A DNA stretch of 46,082 bases from Thauera sp. (GTDB taxonomy: Bacteria; Pseudomonadota; Gammaproteobacteria; Burkholderiales; Rhodocyclaceae), in the NCBI GenBank assembly GCA_023150215.1, contig JAKLLJ010000001.1, forward strand, positions 1 to 46,082, read 5' to 3'. The position numbers and the translations under genes were made by a program. Shown in pieces: positions 8,312-14,903 of the stretch (its first letter is position 1; each line of letters begins with the position of its first letter). The notes beneath the pieces are model-generated. The model did not search any database. It saw only the letters and a program-made list of their open reading frames with translations, and had not been told where the DNA came from.

Positions 8312-8689
8312 CTATTGCAGCGAGCGGGGCGGCAAGCCGTCCAGGCAGTAGTTGATGCCGACGTCCACCGTCTGGCGGCGCGGCGCGGCGGCGCCGGGAA
8401 GCAGCACGCCGTCCTGCCAGAAGCTCACCTTCAAGCGTGCGCAGCCAGGCTGGGCGTACCGCCGTTCGGTCGACACGTCGATGTAGATCGGTGAGGTCGC
8501 CTTGAAGCGCTGCGTGATCGCGTCGGCGATCTCGCCGGTGAGCACGCCGTAGGCCTTGCCGTCTGTTGCGCGCAGCGCGGCGAACATCACCGGGCGGGCG
8601 TCGGGGGCCGGTGTGCGGACCGGCGCGTCGGCATGAACGAGAAGCGGCAGGCACAGCGCGCCGAGCGCCAGGAAGGTGGAGGTTTTCAT
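8312..8689 (-). CDS. Unknown periplasmic protein between traN and traF
   Basis: A 125-residue protein with a Sec signal peptide (STFLALGALCLPLLVHA, cleavage after about residue 20). The mature part has two Cys residues and reads as a small mixed fold. I do not recognise a family. Its ATG overlaps the traN stop by ATGA and traF begins 8 bp after its stop, so it belongs to the transfer operon. In the F plasmid this slot holds the dispensable trbE region. A small secreted pilus-assembly accessory is a reasonable guess, not a demonstration. Confidence 0.75.
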   Translation of the reverse strand: MKTSTFLALGALCLPLLVHADAPVRTPAPDARPVMFAALRATDGKAYGVLTGEIADAITQRFKATSPIYIDVSTERRYAQPGCARLKVSFWQDGVLLPGAAAPRRQTVDVGINYCLDGLPPRSLQ

Positions 8690-11001
8690 TGGCAGCGCCC
8701 CTGTCCGTAGTAGCAGTTGGTGGATCGGGTGGCGTTGCCCGACTGGAGCGCGCCCACGTTGGGAAGGGTGGGCACGATGGAGGCGTAGAACTCGGTGAGG
8801 TCCATCGCCGAAAAGTCGAGGGCCTGCAGCTGGTCAATCGTGAAGCCCGAGCAGTCCGGGTTCTCCCCACTGCCCCAGCCCTTGCCGATCTGCATGCGTC
8901 CCTGCTCGTTGACGATTCGCGCGAGCACGCTGTTGAAGCAGCACTTGCCCGTCGTGTGCTCGATGCACGAGACGCAGCTCCCGAAAATGCGGATGCACGA
9001 GGAGCAATAGGTGCCCACGGTGTGGCACAGCCGTGCGCCTTCCTGCATGGCGATGCGGCCCTCGCTTTCGTTGCAGGACATCATCGACATCACGATGTAG
9101 ATGACCACGGCGATGGCGAGCGACCACGGATCGAAGGCGACCACCAGGCTGTCTCCGGCGTAAAGCACCGAAGAGCCCGCAGGCAGCGCCGCGCCATTCA
9201 CGGCGAAGGTGACGCCGTAGGTCGTGAACGTGCCGGAGAAGCCACCGCTCATCAGCAGTGCCTGCATACCCTGGTAAAGGAACTGGCGGTTCTCCGAGTT
9301 CATGAGCACGTCGAAGACCAGGCGCGAGCCGACGCCGAACATGCTTTGGTTGCTCATGCCGGAGCCGGCGGAATCGGACTGGCAGCAGTTCTTCAGCAGG
9401 CGGTCGCGGCACGAGCCGGCCTCGCCGGAGAAGACGCGCAGGTTGTCGGGGTCGAGATAGACGCCCGCCTCGCGCGCCGCTTCCATGAACGACATGGAAC
9501 GCGCGAAATCCGCGTCGTTGGTGTAGGTCGTGTTGAAGCAGGAGCTGCCCAGGCAGAACACGTTCGCAGGGCAGTTCGACACCGAGGTCGTGGTCTGCGC
9601 CGGGGCCGGGCAGGTGTAGGTGTCCTGGTAGACCTCGCAGGCGCCGGTCTCGGCGTTGGTCTGCTTGCAGGTGCTCGCGGCCGGCGTGCACCCGCTGCTG
9701 GCGAGCGCCGCGCATTCGTTCGTTTCCGCGCCCGAGCTGCAGCTCAGCGTGCGCTCGTAGGACCAGCAGGCGCGCGTCACGGTGCGGCCGTCGATGATCT
9801 TGCTGCCCGGGCCATCGACACAGCGATCGGCCGTGGCGACGCTGCAGCGGCCGCCGGCCGGCAGGGTGGCGCTGCGATCCACCCAGGTGTCCGTCTCATG
9901 CTGATCCATGGTCGGCTGACGGAAGGACAGAGGCAGCGTCCATCCCGCGGCGCCGGTCAGCGTGGCCGATCCTCCCGGCATCGCGCAGCGCATGCCGACG
10001 TCGAGGTAGACCGCCGAGCCGCCGGCCGTGCAGCCGTTGTCCGGATCCGGCTGGCTGATGACGAAGCACTCGTCGGCGCCGCCCAGTGTGCCGCCCCCAT
10101 CGCCGAGCGACAAGGTGTTCCCCGGCACGCTGCCGGCGGGGCACGCATAGACGGGCGTGCCGTACTGGAAGGTGTAGGCGCAGTTGCCGTCGATGCACCC
10201 GGAGCCAGGCATCATCACGACCTGGAAGGGGCTCCAGCAGTAGCCCTGCCAGTGCGGCGACAGGTTCGTGACGAACGCGGCCTGCGATGAGGGCGTGGTT
10301 GGCAGGTCGAGCACCTGCCAGCCAATGCATGCGCCCTGGCCGCCCGCGGCGTAGAAGCGGAAGTGCTGCAGGCCATCGGCGCGGATGCGGCACTGCGCTT
10401 CGGCCACCATGTAGTCGGCGCCGTTGCGATTGGCCTGTGCATGCGCGAACCAGGCGCCATCGCTGCAGCTCGGTGTCAGTTCGACCTCGACCGTCAGATC
10501 GCGGCGGGTCGAGTAGTTGCCGATGCCGGTGTAGCGCTGGCAGATCTTGGAGGTGGTGCCCGCCAGCGTCGTGAGATCCGAGGTCGTGCACCCGGAGTAG
10601 TAGCTGGCGAGGCTGCCCAGCACGCTGTTGGGATTGGCGGCGATGCTCCGTGCGGCGGCCACCGAAGGGTCGTAGGCCGAGACCGGCGTCCTCGGCGTGT
10701 TCGCAGAGGTCATGGCGCCGGTTTGCGCCTGGCAACTGGGGTCGTTGGGCGTGGCGGCGCACGCTGCCAGGCGGCTGTTCGCTGCACCGGAGAGGCTGGG
10801 CTGGCCGTAGTAGGCGGACTCAGGCGGCGTGGTCGTGTAGCCGGGCACGACGCTGGTGGCGCTGGTCGAATTGACTGAGGGGCGCGCGGCGGCGTTGGCG
10901 GCCTGGCCGGCTGCAGTGCCTTCTGCACTGGACTGGGCGAGCGCGGAGGTCTGCGTCGAGACGAAGCAGAACAGGGTGAACCAGATGATGAGGCGGCGCA
11001 T
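8686..11001 (-). CDS. traN: Mating-pair stabilisation protein TraN
   Basis: A 771-residue secreted protein. A signal peptide (residues 1-25, ending SALAQ) precedes a very Cys-rich body, as in TraN, the outer-membrane adhesin that contacts the recipient surface and fixes mating pairs. Family features include SCRDRLLKNCCQSD and the C-terminal run of Cys pairs (CHTVGTYCSSC, CIEHTTGKCCFNS, ending GQGRCQ). A hydrophobic stretch near residue 630 (LAIAVVIYIVMSMM) precedes the Cys-rich tail. The ATG at 11001 is chosen because it opens the signal peptide; the longer frame overlaps trbC. TraN is the variable receptor-specificity factor in F-like systems. Confidence 0.9.
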   Translation of the reverse strand: MRRLIIWFTLFCFVSTQTSALAQSSAEGTAAGQAANAAARPSVNSTSATSVVPGYTTTPPESAYYGQPSLSGAANSRLAACAATPNDPSCQAQTGAMTSANTPRTPVSAYDPSVAAARSIAANPNSVLGSLASYYSGCTTSDLTTLAGTTSKICQRYTGIGNYSTRRDLTVEVELTPSCSDGAWFAHAQANRNGADYMVAEAQCRIRADGLQHFRFYAAGGQGACIGWQVLDLPTTPSSQAAFVTNLSPHWQGYCWSPFQVVMMPGSGCIDGNCAYTFQYGTPVYACPAGSVPGNTLSLGDGGGTLGGADECFVISQPDPDNGCTAGGSAVYLDVGMRCAMPGGSATLTGAAGWTLPLSFRQPTMDQHETDTWVDRSATLPAGGRCSVATADRCVDGPGSKIIDGRTVTRACWSYERTLSCSSGAETNECAALASSGCTPAASTCKQTNAETGACEVYQDTYTCPAPAQTTTSVSNCPANVFCLGSSCFNTTYTNDADFARSMSFMEAAREAGVYLDPDNLRVFSGEAGSCRDRLLKNCCQSDSAGSGMSNQSMFGVGSRLVFDVLMNSENRQFLYQGMQALLMSGGFSGTFTTYGVTFAVNGAALPAGSSVLYAGDSLVVAFDPWSLAIAVVIYIVMSMMSCNESEGRIAMQEGARLCHTVGTYCSSCIRIFGSCVSCIEHTTGKCCFNSVLARIVNEQGRMQIGKGWGSGENPDCSGFTIDQLQALDFSAMDLTEFYASIVPTLPNVGALQSGNATRSTNCYYGQGRCQ

Positions 11002-11012
11002 GGCAATCCTCC

Positions 11013-11747
11013 CTATCGCTTCAGGCGGGCGAGAAACACGCCGGCCTCGCGTTGGAAGGCCGGCGCCGCGCGACGCATGTGTTCGAGCGCGTAGTCCAGG
11101 GTCACGTCGCCCGCCGTGCTGACGAAGTCGGTCGGCGGCGGGCAGGTGCCGCTGGCGCAGGCCTGTGGCTGTTCGCCGTTGCGGGCGAGGACGAAGGCAG
11201 GCACGCGCTTGATCGCGTAGCGGTCGAAGGCCTGCGGATCGATCTGGACCGAGACCTGCCGGGGGCCGATGAGCTTTTGCACCCTGGCCACCGTGTCGCG
11301 TAGCGAGCCGCCAGCCAGACCGCGCAGGACGATGGCGGCGCGGGCCTGCGCTGCTTGATCGACGAGGCGTGTCAGCGTCGCTTCGGGCATGCCCAGGCTG
11401 GCGAAGACGAGCAGACCGGGGCCTGAGCCGATCCCTTCGGCCGGTGGCGGGTCCGCGGCGTAGCCGCCCGCGATCGCCGACAGATCGGGCAGCGCTTGCG
11501 TCAGCGGCTTGGACAAGGCGTCGATGCGTGGCGCGGCGTTCGGCGTCGGAAGCGGCGGCAGAGTCGCGTGTTGCCGCTGTGCGCGGCGGACGTCTTCCTC
11601 GGTGACGGTGGGCGTGTCGCGGCGTGCGCGTTCGATGTCCGCTTCGGTGACCGTCGGTGTGGGCTGGGCCTTTGCGGCCGCGACCCACACGAACGCCGCC
11701 AGAAGTGCGGCCATGGGGGTGCCCAATCCGGAAAGCCGGCGGACCAT
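11013..11747 (-). CDS. trbC: TrbC, F-type pilus assembly protein
   Basis: A 244-residue periplasmic protein. A signal peptide (MAALLAAFVWVAAAKAQ) is followed by a charged segment with two near-repeats (PTVTEADIERARRDT and PTVTEEDVRRAQR) and then the TrbC domain: GLLVFASLGMPEATLTRLVDQA, ARAAIVLRGLAGGSL, VQIDPQAFDRYAIKRVPAFVL. That domain has a thioredoxin-like fold without the CxxC. TrbC and TraW act together in F-type pilus assembly and are fused in some elements; here they are separate genes. It lies 7 bp after traU. Confidence 0.88.
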   Translation of the reverse strand: MVRRLSGLGTPMAALLAAFVWVAAAKAQPTPTVTEADIERARRDTPTVTEEDVRRAQRQHATLPPLPTPNAAPRIDALSKPLTQALPDLSAIAGGYAADPPPAEGIGSGPGLLVFASLGMPEATLTRLVDQAAQARAAIVLRGLAGGSLRDTVARVQKLIGPRQVSVQIDPQAFDRYAIKRVPAFVLARNGEQPQACASGTCPPPTDFVSTAGDVTLDYALEHMRRAAPAFQREAGVFLARLKR

Positions 11748-11754
11748 GAGAAGT

Positions 11755-12765
11755 TCAGTAGCCCACACAGCAGTTCCTTTTGCGAAACAGCATGAAAGCG
11801 AAGTCTTCGCCGCGAACCGGGTATTCCTTGCCCGCTCCCCAAGTGATCGTGGTGCGCCCGAAGGGCTGGCAGCAGCGGCCGCCTTCCTTGTCCGTGTTCG
11901 GGATCGGGTAGGTGAGCTGGGTCTTGTAGGCGGTCTTGTCCATGACCGGCAGGAAGTAGGGACCGCACAGCCCAGGCGTGCCATGCCAGCCCCAGGCGAT
12001 CAGCTCGCGGTGCATCTTGGCGGTCAGGCGCTGGGCCAGCAGCGCGGCGGTGCGCACGCCACCCAGGTGGTAGGGCACATGGCCATCCAGCGGATAGATG
12101 CCCCCTTGGCATCCGGCGCACCAGAACATCTCGCGGATGCCGAAACCCACGGTGGCCGCCACGCAGTCTGCAGCGCAGGCCGCCACGGCAACCGGATTGG
12201 CGAACAACACGGCGTCCGGGTTGAGGATCAGCGTGAGTTCATCGTCCGCCCAGAGCGGATCGACCTCGGTCATGTAGGCGAGATCGAAGGAGCCTTTCTC
12301 CAGGCAGGGGAAGTCGGTGACGACCTCCAGCCAGTACATCACCGGGTTGATGTAGAAGTGCGCCTGGTAGAAGCTGCCGCCGTCGCCATCGCCTTCGGGG
12401 CGTGTGAAGCGAGCGGCTTCGGGTGCAGGCAATCCCGGGTCGAGGTCGACGCCGCCGAGAGAGACCAGGCAGAAAGGCTTCCTGACCGCTTCGACGTGCC
12501 GCGCCGGCTCCCAGAATCCGATCGACAAACCGATGGTCGGATTGACGCCGCAACTGCACAGCGGGCTCGAAGGATTGGGAATGTCCTCCTGGCTGCCGAT
12601 GTTGCCGAGCGTCACGCTGCCGATGGACAGGGGCAGGATGCACGACCAGCAGATGTCCGTGATGGGGTTCGGAAAGCGGCCGACGCAGGTGGCCGCGCCG
12701 GCGGCCTGGGTCGGCAGCGCGGCGAGTGCCCCAAGGAGCGCGAGAAGAAGGCGAAGCCACGTCAT
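11755..12765 (-). CDS. traU: Conjugal transfer protein TraU
   Basis: A 336-residue secreted, Cys-rich protein. A signal peptide (LLLALLGALAALPTQAAG) leads into GRFPNPITDICWSCILPLSIG, the highly conserved TraU opening. Further hallmarks are LCSCG, IGFWEPARHVE, FPCLEKGSFDLAYMTEVDPLW, AACAADCVAA and FWCAGCQGGIYPL, and a terminal KRNCCVGY. TraU is needed for DNA transfer more than for pilus growth in F. Its start at 12765 overlaps the traW stop by ATGA, with a GGAGG ribosome-binding site inside the end of traW. Confidence 0.95.
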   Translation of the reverse strand: MTWLRLLLALLGALAALPTQAAGAATCVGRFPNPITDICWSCILPLSIGSVTLGNIGSQEDIPNPSSPLCSCGVNPTIGLSIGFWEPARHVEAVRKPFCLVSLGGVDLDPGLPAPEAARFTRPEGDGDGGSFYQAHFYINPVMYWLEVVTDFPCLEKGSFDLAYMTEVDPLWADDELTLILNPDAVLFANPVAVAACAADCVAATVGFGIREMFWCAGCQGGIYPLDGHVPYHLGGVRTAALLAQRLTAKMHRELIAWGWHGTPGLCGPYFLPVMDKTAYKTQLTYPIPNTDKEGGRCCQPFGRTTITWGAGKEYPVRGEDFAFMLFRKRNCCVGY

Positions 12766-13406
12766 CGTGTCACCTCCAACTCGTCGATGCGCAGTCGCTT
12801 GCCTTCCTGCGAGACCAGCGCGGGCACCTGCCGGATGCCCAGGCGCCTGGTCAGCATGCCGAGCTGGTCGTAATAGACCGGCAACTGCCAGGCCTGCATC
12901 AGGTCGAGGTAGGAGCCGCCCGTCAGGATCGGTTTCACGTGGCCGTCGTACTGGACGATCAGTCGGCGGGCCTGGGCGACCTGGCGCGGATCGCGGGCAT
13001 CGAAGAACAGCAGGCGCCGAGGCAGCGAGACGATGTCCAGCGGATTGGCGCGGGTGCCTGCCGCGAACATCAAGCGGCCCTGGCTGTCCTGCACGTTGCG
13101 CTCGAGCGTGTAGGTCGGGTCGTAATAGAAGCTGCGCTTGGCCTGCGTCGTGGACAGGCCCGCGACTGGCTCGGGATGGCGCACGGCGTCGATGCCGCGA
13201 TGGCGGGCTTCCTCCTGCAGCCGGCGCAACTCGCCGCTGGCCTCTTTTTGGCGCAGCCGTTGCTCGATGAACTTGAGCAGGTGCGGCTCGGCAATGTCGT
13301 ACGTGGGGCCGATCACGCCGGCGTCGAACGCGCGTGCGGACGACATGGCCAGGAGCAGCGCAGCCCCCGCTGCGCGGGCCGAGAAGCGCACAGTGATGCG
13401 TCTCAT
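12762..13406 (-). CDS. traW: Conjugal transfer protein TraW
   Basis: A 214-residue periplasmic protein. A signal peptide (ARAAGAALLLAMSSARA) precedes a conserved start VIGPTYDIAEPHLLKFIEQRL, a central RSFYYDPTYTLERNVQD, and a C-terminal thioredoxin-like part (RLLFFDARDPRQVAQA, VKPILTGGSYLDL, YYDQLGMLTRRLGIRQVPALV). TraW is required for F-type pilus assembly and pairs with TrbC. Both ends overlap neighbours by ATGA, indicating tight translational coupling with the 134-residue unknown and traU. Confidence 0.92.
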   Translation of the reverse strand: MRRITVRFSARAAGAALLLAMSSARAFDAGVIGPTYDIAEPHLLKFIEQRLRQKEASGELRRLQEEARHRGIDAVRHPEPVAGLSTTQAKRSFYYDPTYTLERNVQDSQGRLMFAAGTRANPLDIVSLPRRLLFFDARDPRQVAQARRLIVQYDGHVKPILTGGSYLDLMQAWQLPVYYDQLGMLTRRLGIRQVPALVSQEGKRLRIDELEVTR

Positions 13407-13807
13407 CGCACACCTCCGGCCGGGCAGCGGATCTGGCGCACGAGCTGGGTGCGCGCGGCCAGGTCTTGCTGTTGGGTCGCGCGGATCAAGCCCATCAGCA
13501 CCGGATCGCCGCCTTCGCGGGCCAGGGCGTGGCGCAGCTCGGCGGTGCTCAAGGTGCGGCCGCATTGCAGGCGGTAGGCGCCGAGATAGACCTTGGCGCC
13601 CTCGGCGGCGGCCGGCGCGATCTGCTGCAGCAGCGCCAGGAAGTCGGCCATGGGCATGTCGCCCTCGGCGGTGATGGCGCCGCGGGCCGGGCTGGTCTGG
13701 GCGTGAGCGCTCGAGAAAGCCAGCAGCGCGATGAGCGCCGAGAGCACGGCGATCGCCACGAGCAGCGCGAAGCGGATCAGTCGAGTGGTGCGGGAGCGGT
13801 GGACCAT
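13403..13807 (-). CDS. Unknown secreted protein between trhF and traW
   Basis: A 134-residue protein with a long N-terminal hydrophobic segment (IRFALLVAIAVLSALIALLAFSSAHA), either a signal peptide or a membrane anchor. The remaining 98 residues look helical and contain two Cys residues (LQCGRTL and QIRCPAGG) that could form one disulphide. I do not recognise the family. It is embedded in the operon: 11 bp after trhF, and its stop overlaps the traW start. A pilus-assembly accessory role is inferred from position only. Confidence 0.75.
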   Translation of the reverse strand: MVHRSRTTRLIRFALLVAIAVLSALIALLAFSSAHAQTSPARGAITAEGDMPMADFLALLQQIAPAAAEGAKVYLGAYRLQCGRTLSTAELRHALAREGGDPVLMGLIRATQQQDLAARTQLVRQIRCPAGGVR

Positions 13808-13818
13808 GGCTGCTCCCG

Positions 13819-14457
13819 TCAATAGAGCGGATCGACCACGCCGATCACCTGTTCGGTCTTCACGAGGCCGGACTGGCGGTAGCGGGAATCGAACGAATCG
13901 AGGCTCAGGCCCTGCACGTAGAACCACCCCGGGGGAATGACGCCGGCGGCGATGGGTTCCAGCGGCCGCCGGTCGAAGGCATGGGTCTTGGCGATGCCGA
14001 CCGGCTCGCCGTTGATCCGCACTTCGCGTCCGACCACGGTGATCGTGTCGCCCGGCAGGCCGCGCACGATCTTGAAGAAGGGCTGGCCGGCGAGGCCCGG
14101 GTAGTCGCGTGCGCCGTCACCGGCGAACGCGAAGACGACGAAGTCGCCACGGCGCAGGGCGTGCTGACCGGGATGCAGGAGCGCGACCTTGTAGGGCAGG
14201 CTCGGCGTCCAGTTGAACAGCAACGGCACCCGGGGCGTCGCGTCGAAGAACAGGCGCAGATAGGCCAGCGCCCAGATGGCGAAGACCGGCAGGTAGAGGT
14301 ACCAGCGCCGGCGCATGTGGCGCAGGAAATCCGCTGCGGCATCGCGCAGCCGAGCCATGCCACGCGGGCGTGGCGCGGGCTGATGCAGGTCGAGCTGATG
14401 CAGGTCGGGCTGATGCAGGTCGGGCTGATGCAGTTCGGGAAGGGGCAGGATGGTCAT
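13819..14457 (-). CDS. TrhF/TraF-type conjugative signal peptidase (S26)
   Basis: A 212-residue inner-membrane protein. After an odd repeat-rich N-terminus (residues 4-28) comes one membrane helix (WYLYLPVFAIWALAYLRLFF) and then an S26 signal-peptidase fold: NWTPSLPYKVALL with the likely catalytic Ser, RRGDFVVF, FKIVRGLPGDTI with the likely catalytic Lys and the GxxGD box, GWFYVQG and SFDSRY. This family processes, and in RP4 and H-type systems also circularises, the pilin. The likely substrate is TraA at 22035-22382. It starts by ATGA overlap with trbI. Confidence 0.85.
   Translation of the reverse strand: MTILPLPELHQPDLHQPDLHQLDLHQPAPRPRGMARLRDAAADFLRHMRRRWYLYLPVFAIWALAYLRLFFDATPRVPLLFNWTPSLPYKVALLHPGQHALRRGDFVVFAFAGDGARDYPGLAGQPFFKIVRGLPGDTITVVGREVRINGEPVGIAKTHAFDRRPLEPIAAGVIPPGWFYVQGLSLDSFDSRYRQSGLVKTEQVIGVVDPLY
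14380..14439. repeat. Four tandem copies of a 15-bp repeat inside the signal-peptidase gene
   Basis: CTGATGCAGGTCGGG and close variants are repeated four times in frame (14380, 14395, 14410, 14425). They encode a cytoplasmic LHQPD-type pentapeptide repeat at the N-terminus of the peptidase. Copies differ by one or two bases. The repeat keeps the frame at any copy number, so length variation by slippage is possible. Confidence 0.9.
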
Positions 14458-14903
14458 GGCGTCTCCACCTTCTGGCGCAGGCGCGCCGTGAGATCGACCG
14501 TGTAAGGGGAGGGGCCGGCGACGGAGGTCTTGAGGACCACCAGGCAGCCGCACTCGGCGGGCAGGCTTTCCAGTGCCACGGGCAGCCGCTGGGCGAAGGT
14601 GCGGGCCATCTGCAGCGTGGCCTGGCGTTCTTCTTCCGAGCGGGCGGTCGTGAGGCGGCGTGTGAACTCGTCTTCCCGGGCGCGGTACACCTCGGCGAGA
14701 TCGACGACGCCGATGGTTCGTGCGGGTCGGATCACCTGGCGGTCGTAGGCGAGCAGTGCGCCAGCCACGACGATCAGGCTGATCAGCGCATTGGCGATGA
14801 AGAGGGTGCGCGCGGGCACTGGACGCCCCGCGTGTCGCTGCGCGACATCCTCTCCAGGAGCAGCAGAGCCCCTTTCTTCGGGCGGTTGGGCGGACGTGCT
14901 CAT
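14454..14903 (-). CDS. trbI: TrbI, F-type pilus extension/retraction protein
   Basis: A 149-residue single-pass inner-membrane protein: a cytoplasmic N-terminus, a helix at about residues 33-52 (TLFIANALISLIVVAGALLAY), then a periplasmic part with VVDLAEVYRAREDEFTRRL, resembling the TrbI family of F-type systems (an OmpH-like pattern). F TrbI affects pilus outgrowth and retraction. It sits directly after traC, overlapping it by ATGA, as in F. The name TrbI is also used for VirB10 proteins of P-type systems; this is not one of those. Confidence 0.75.
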   Translation of the reverse strand: MSTSAQPPEERGSAAPGEDVAQRHAGRPVPARTLFIANALISLIVVAGALLAYDRQVIRPARTIGVVDLAEVYRAREDEFTRRLTTARSEEERQATLQMARTFAQRLPVALESLPAECGCLVVLKTSVAGPSPYTVDLTARLRQKVETP

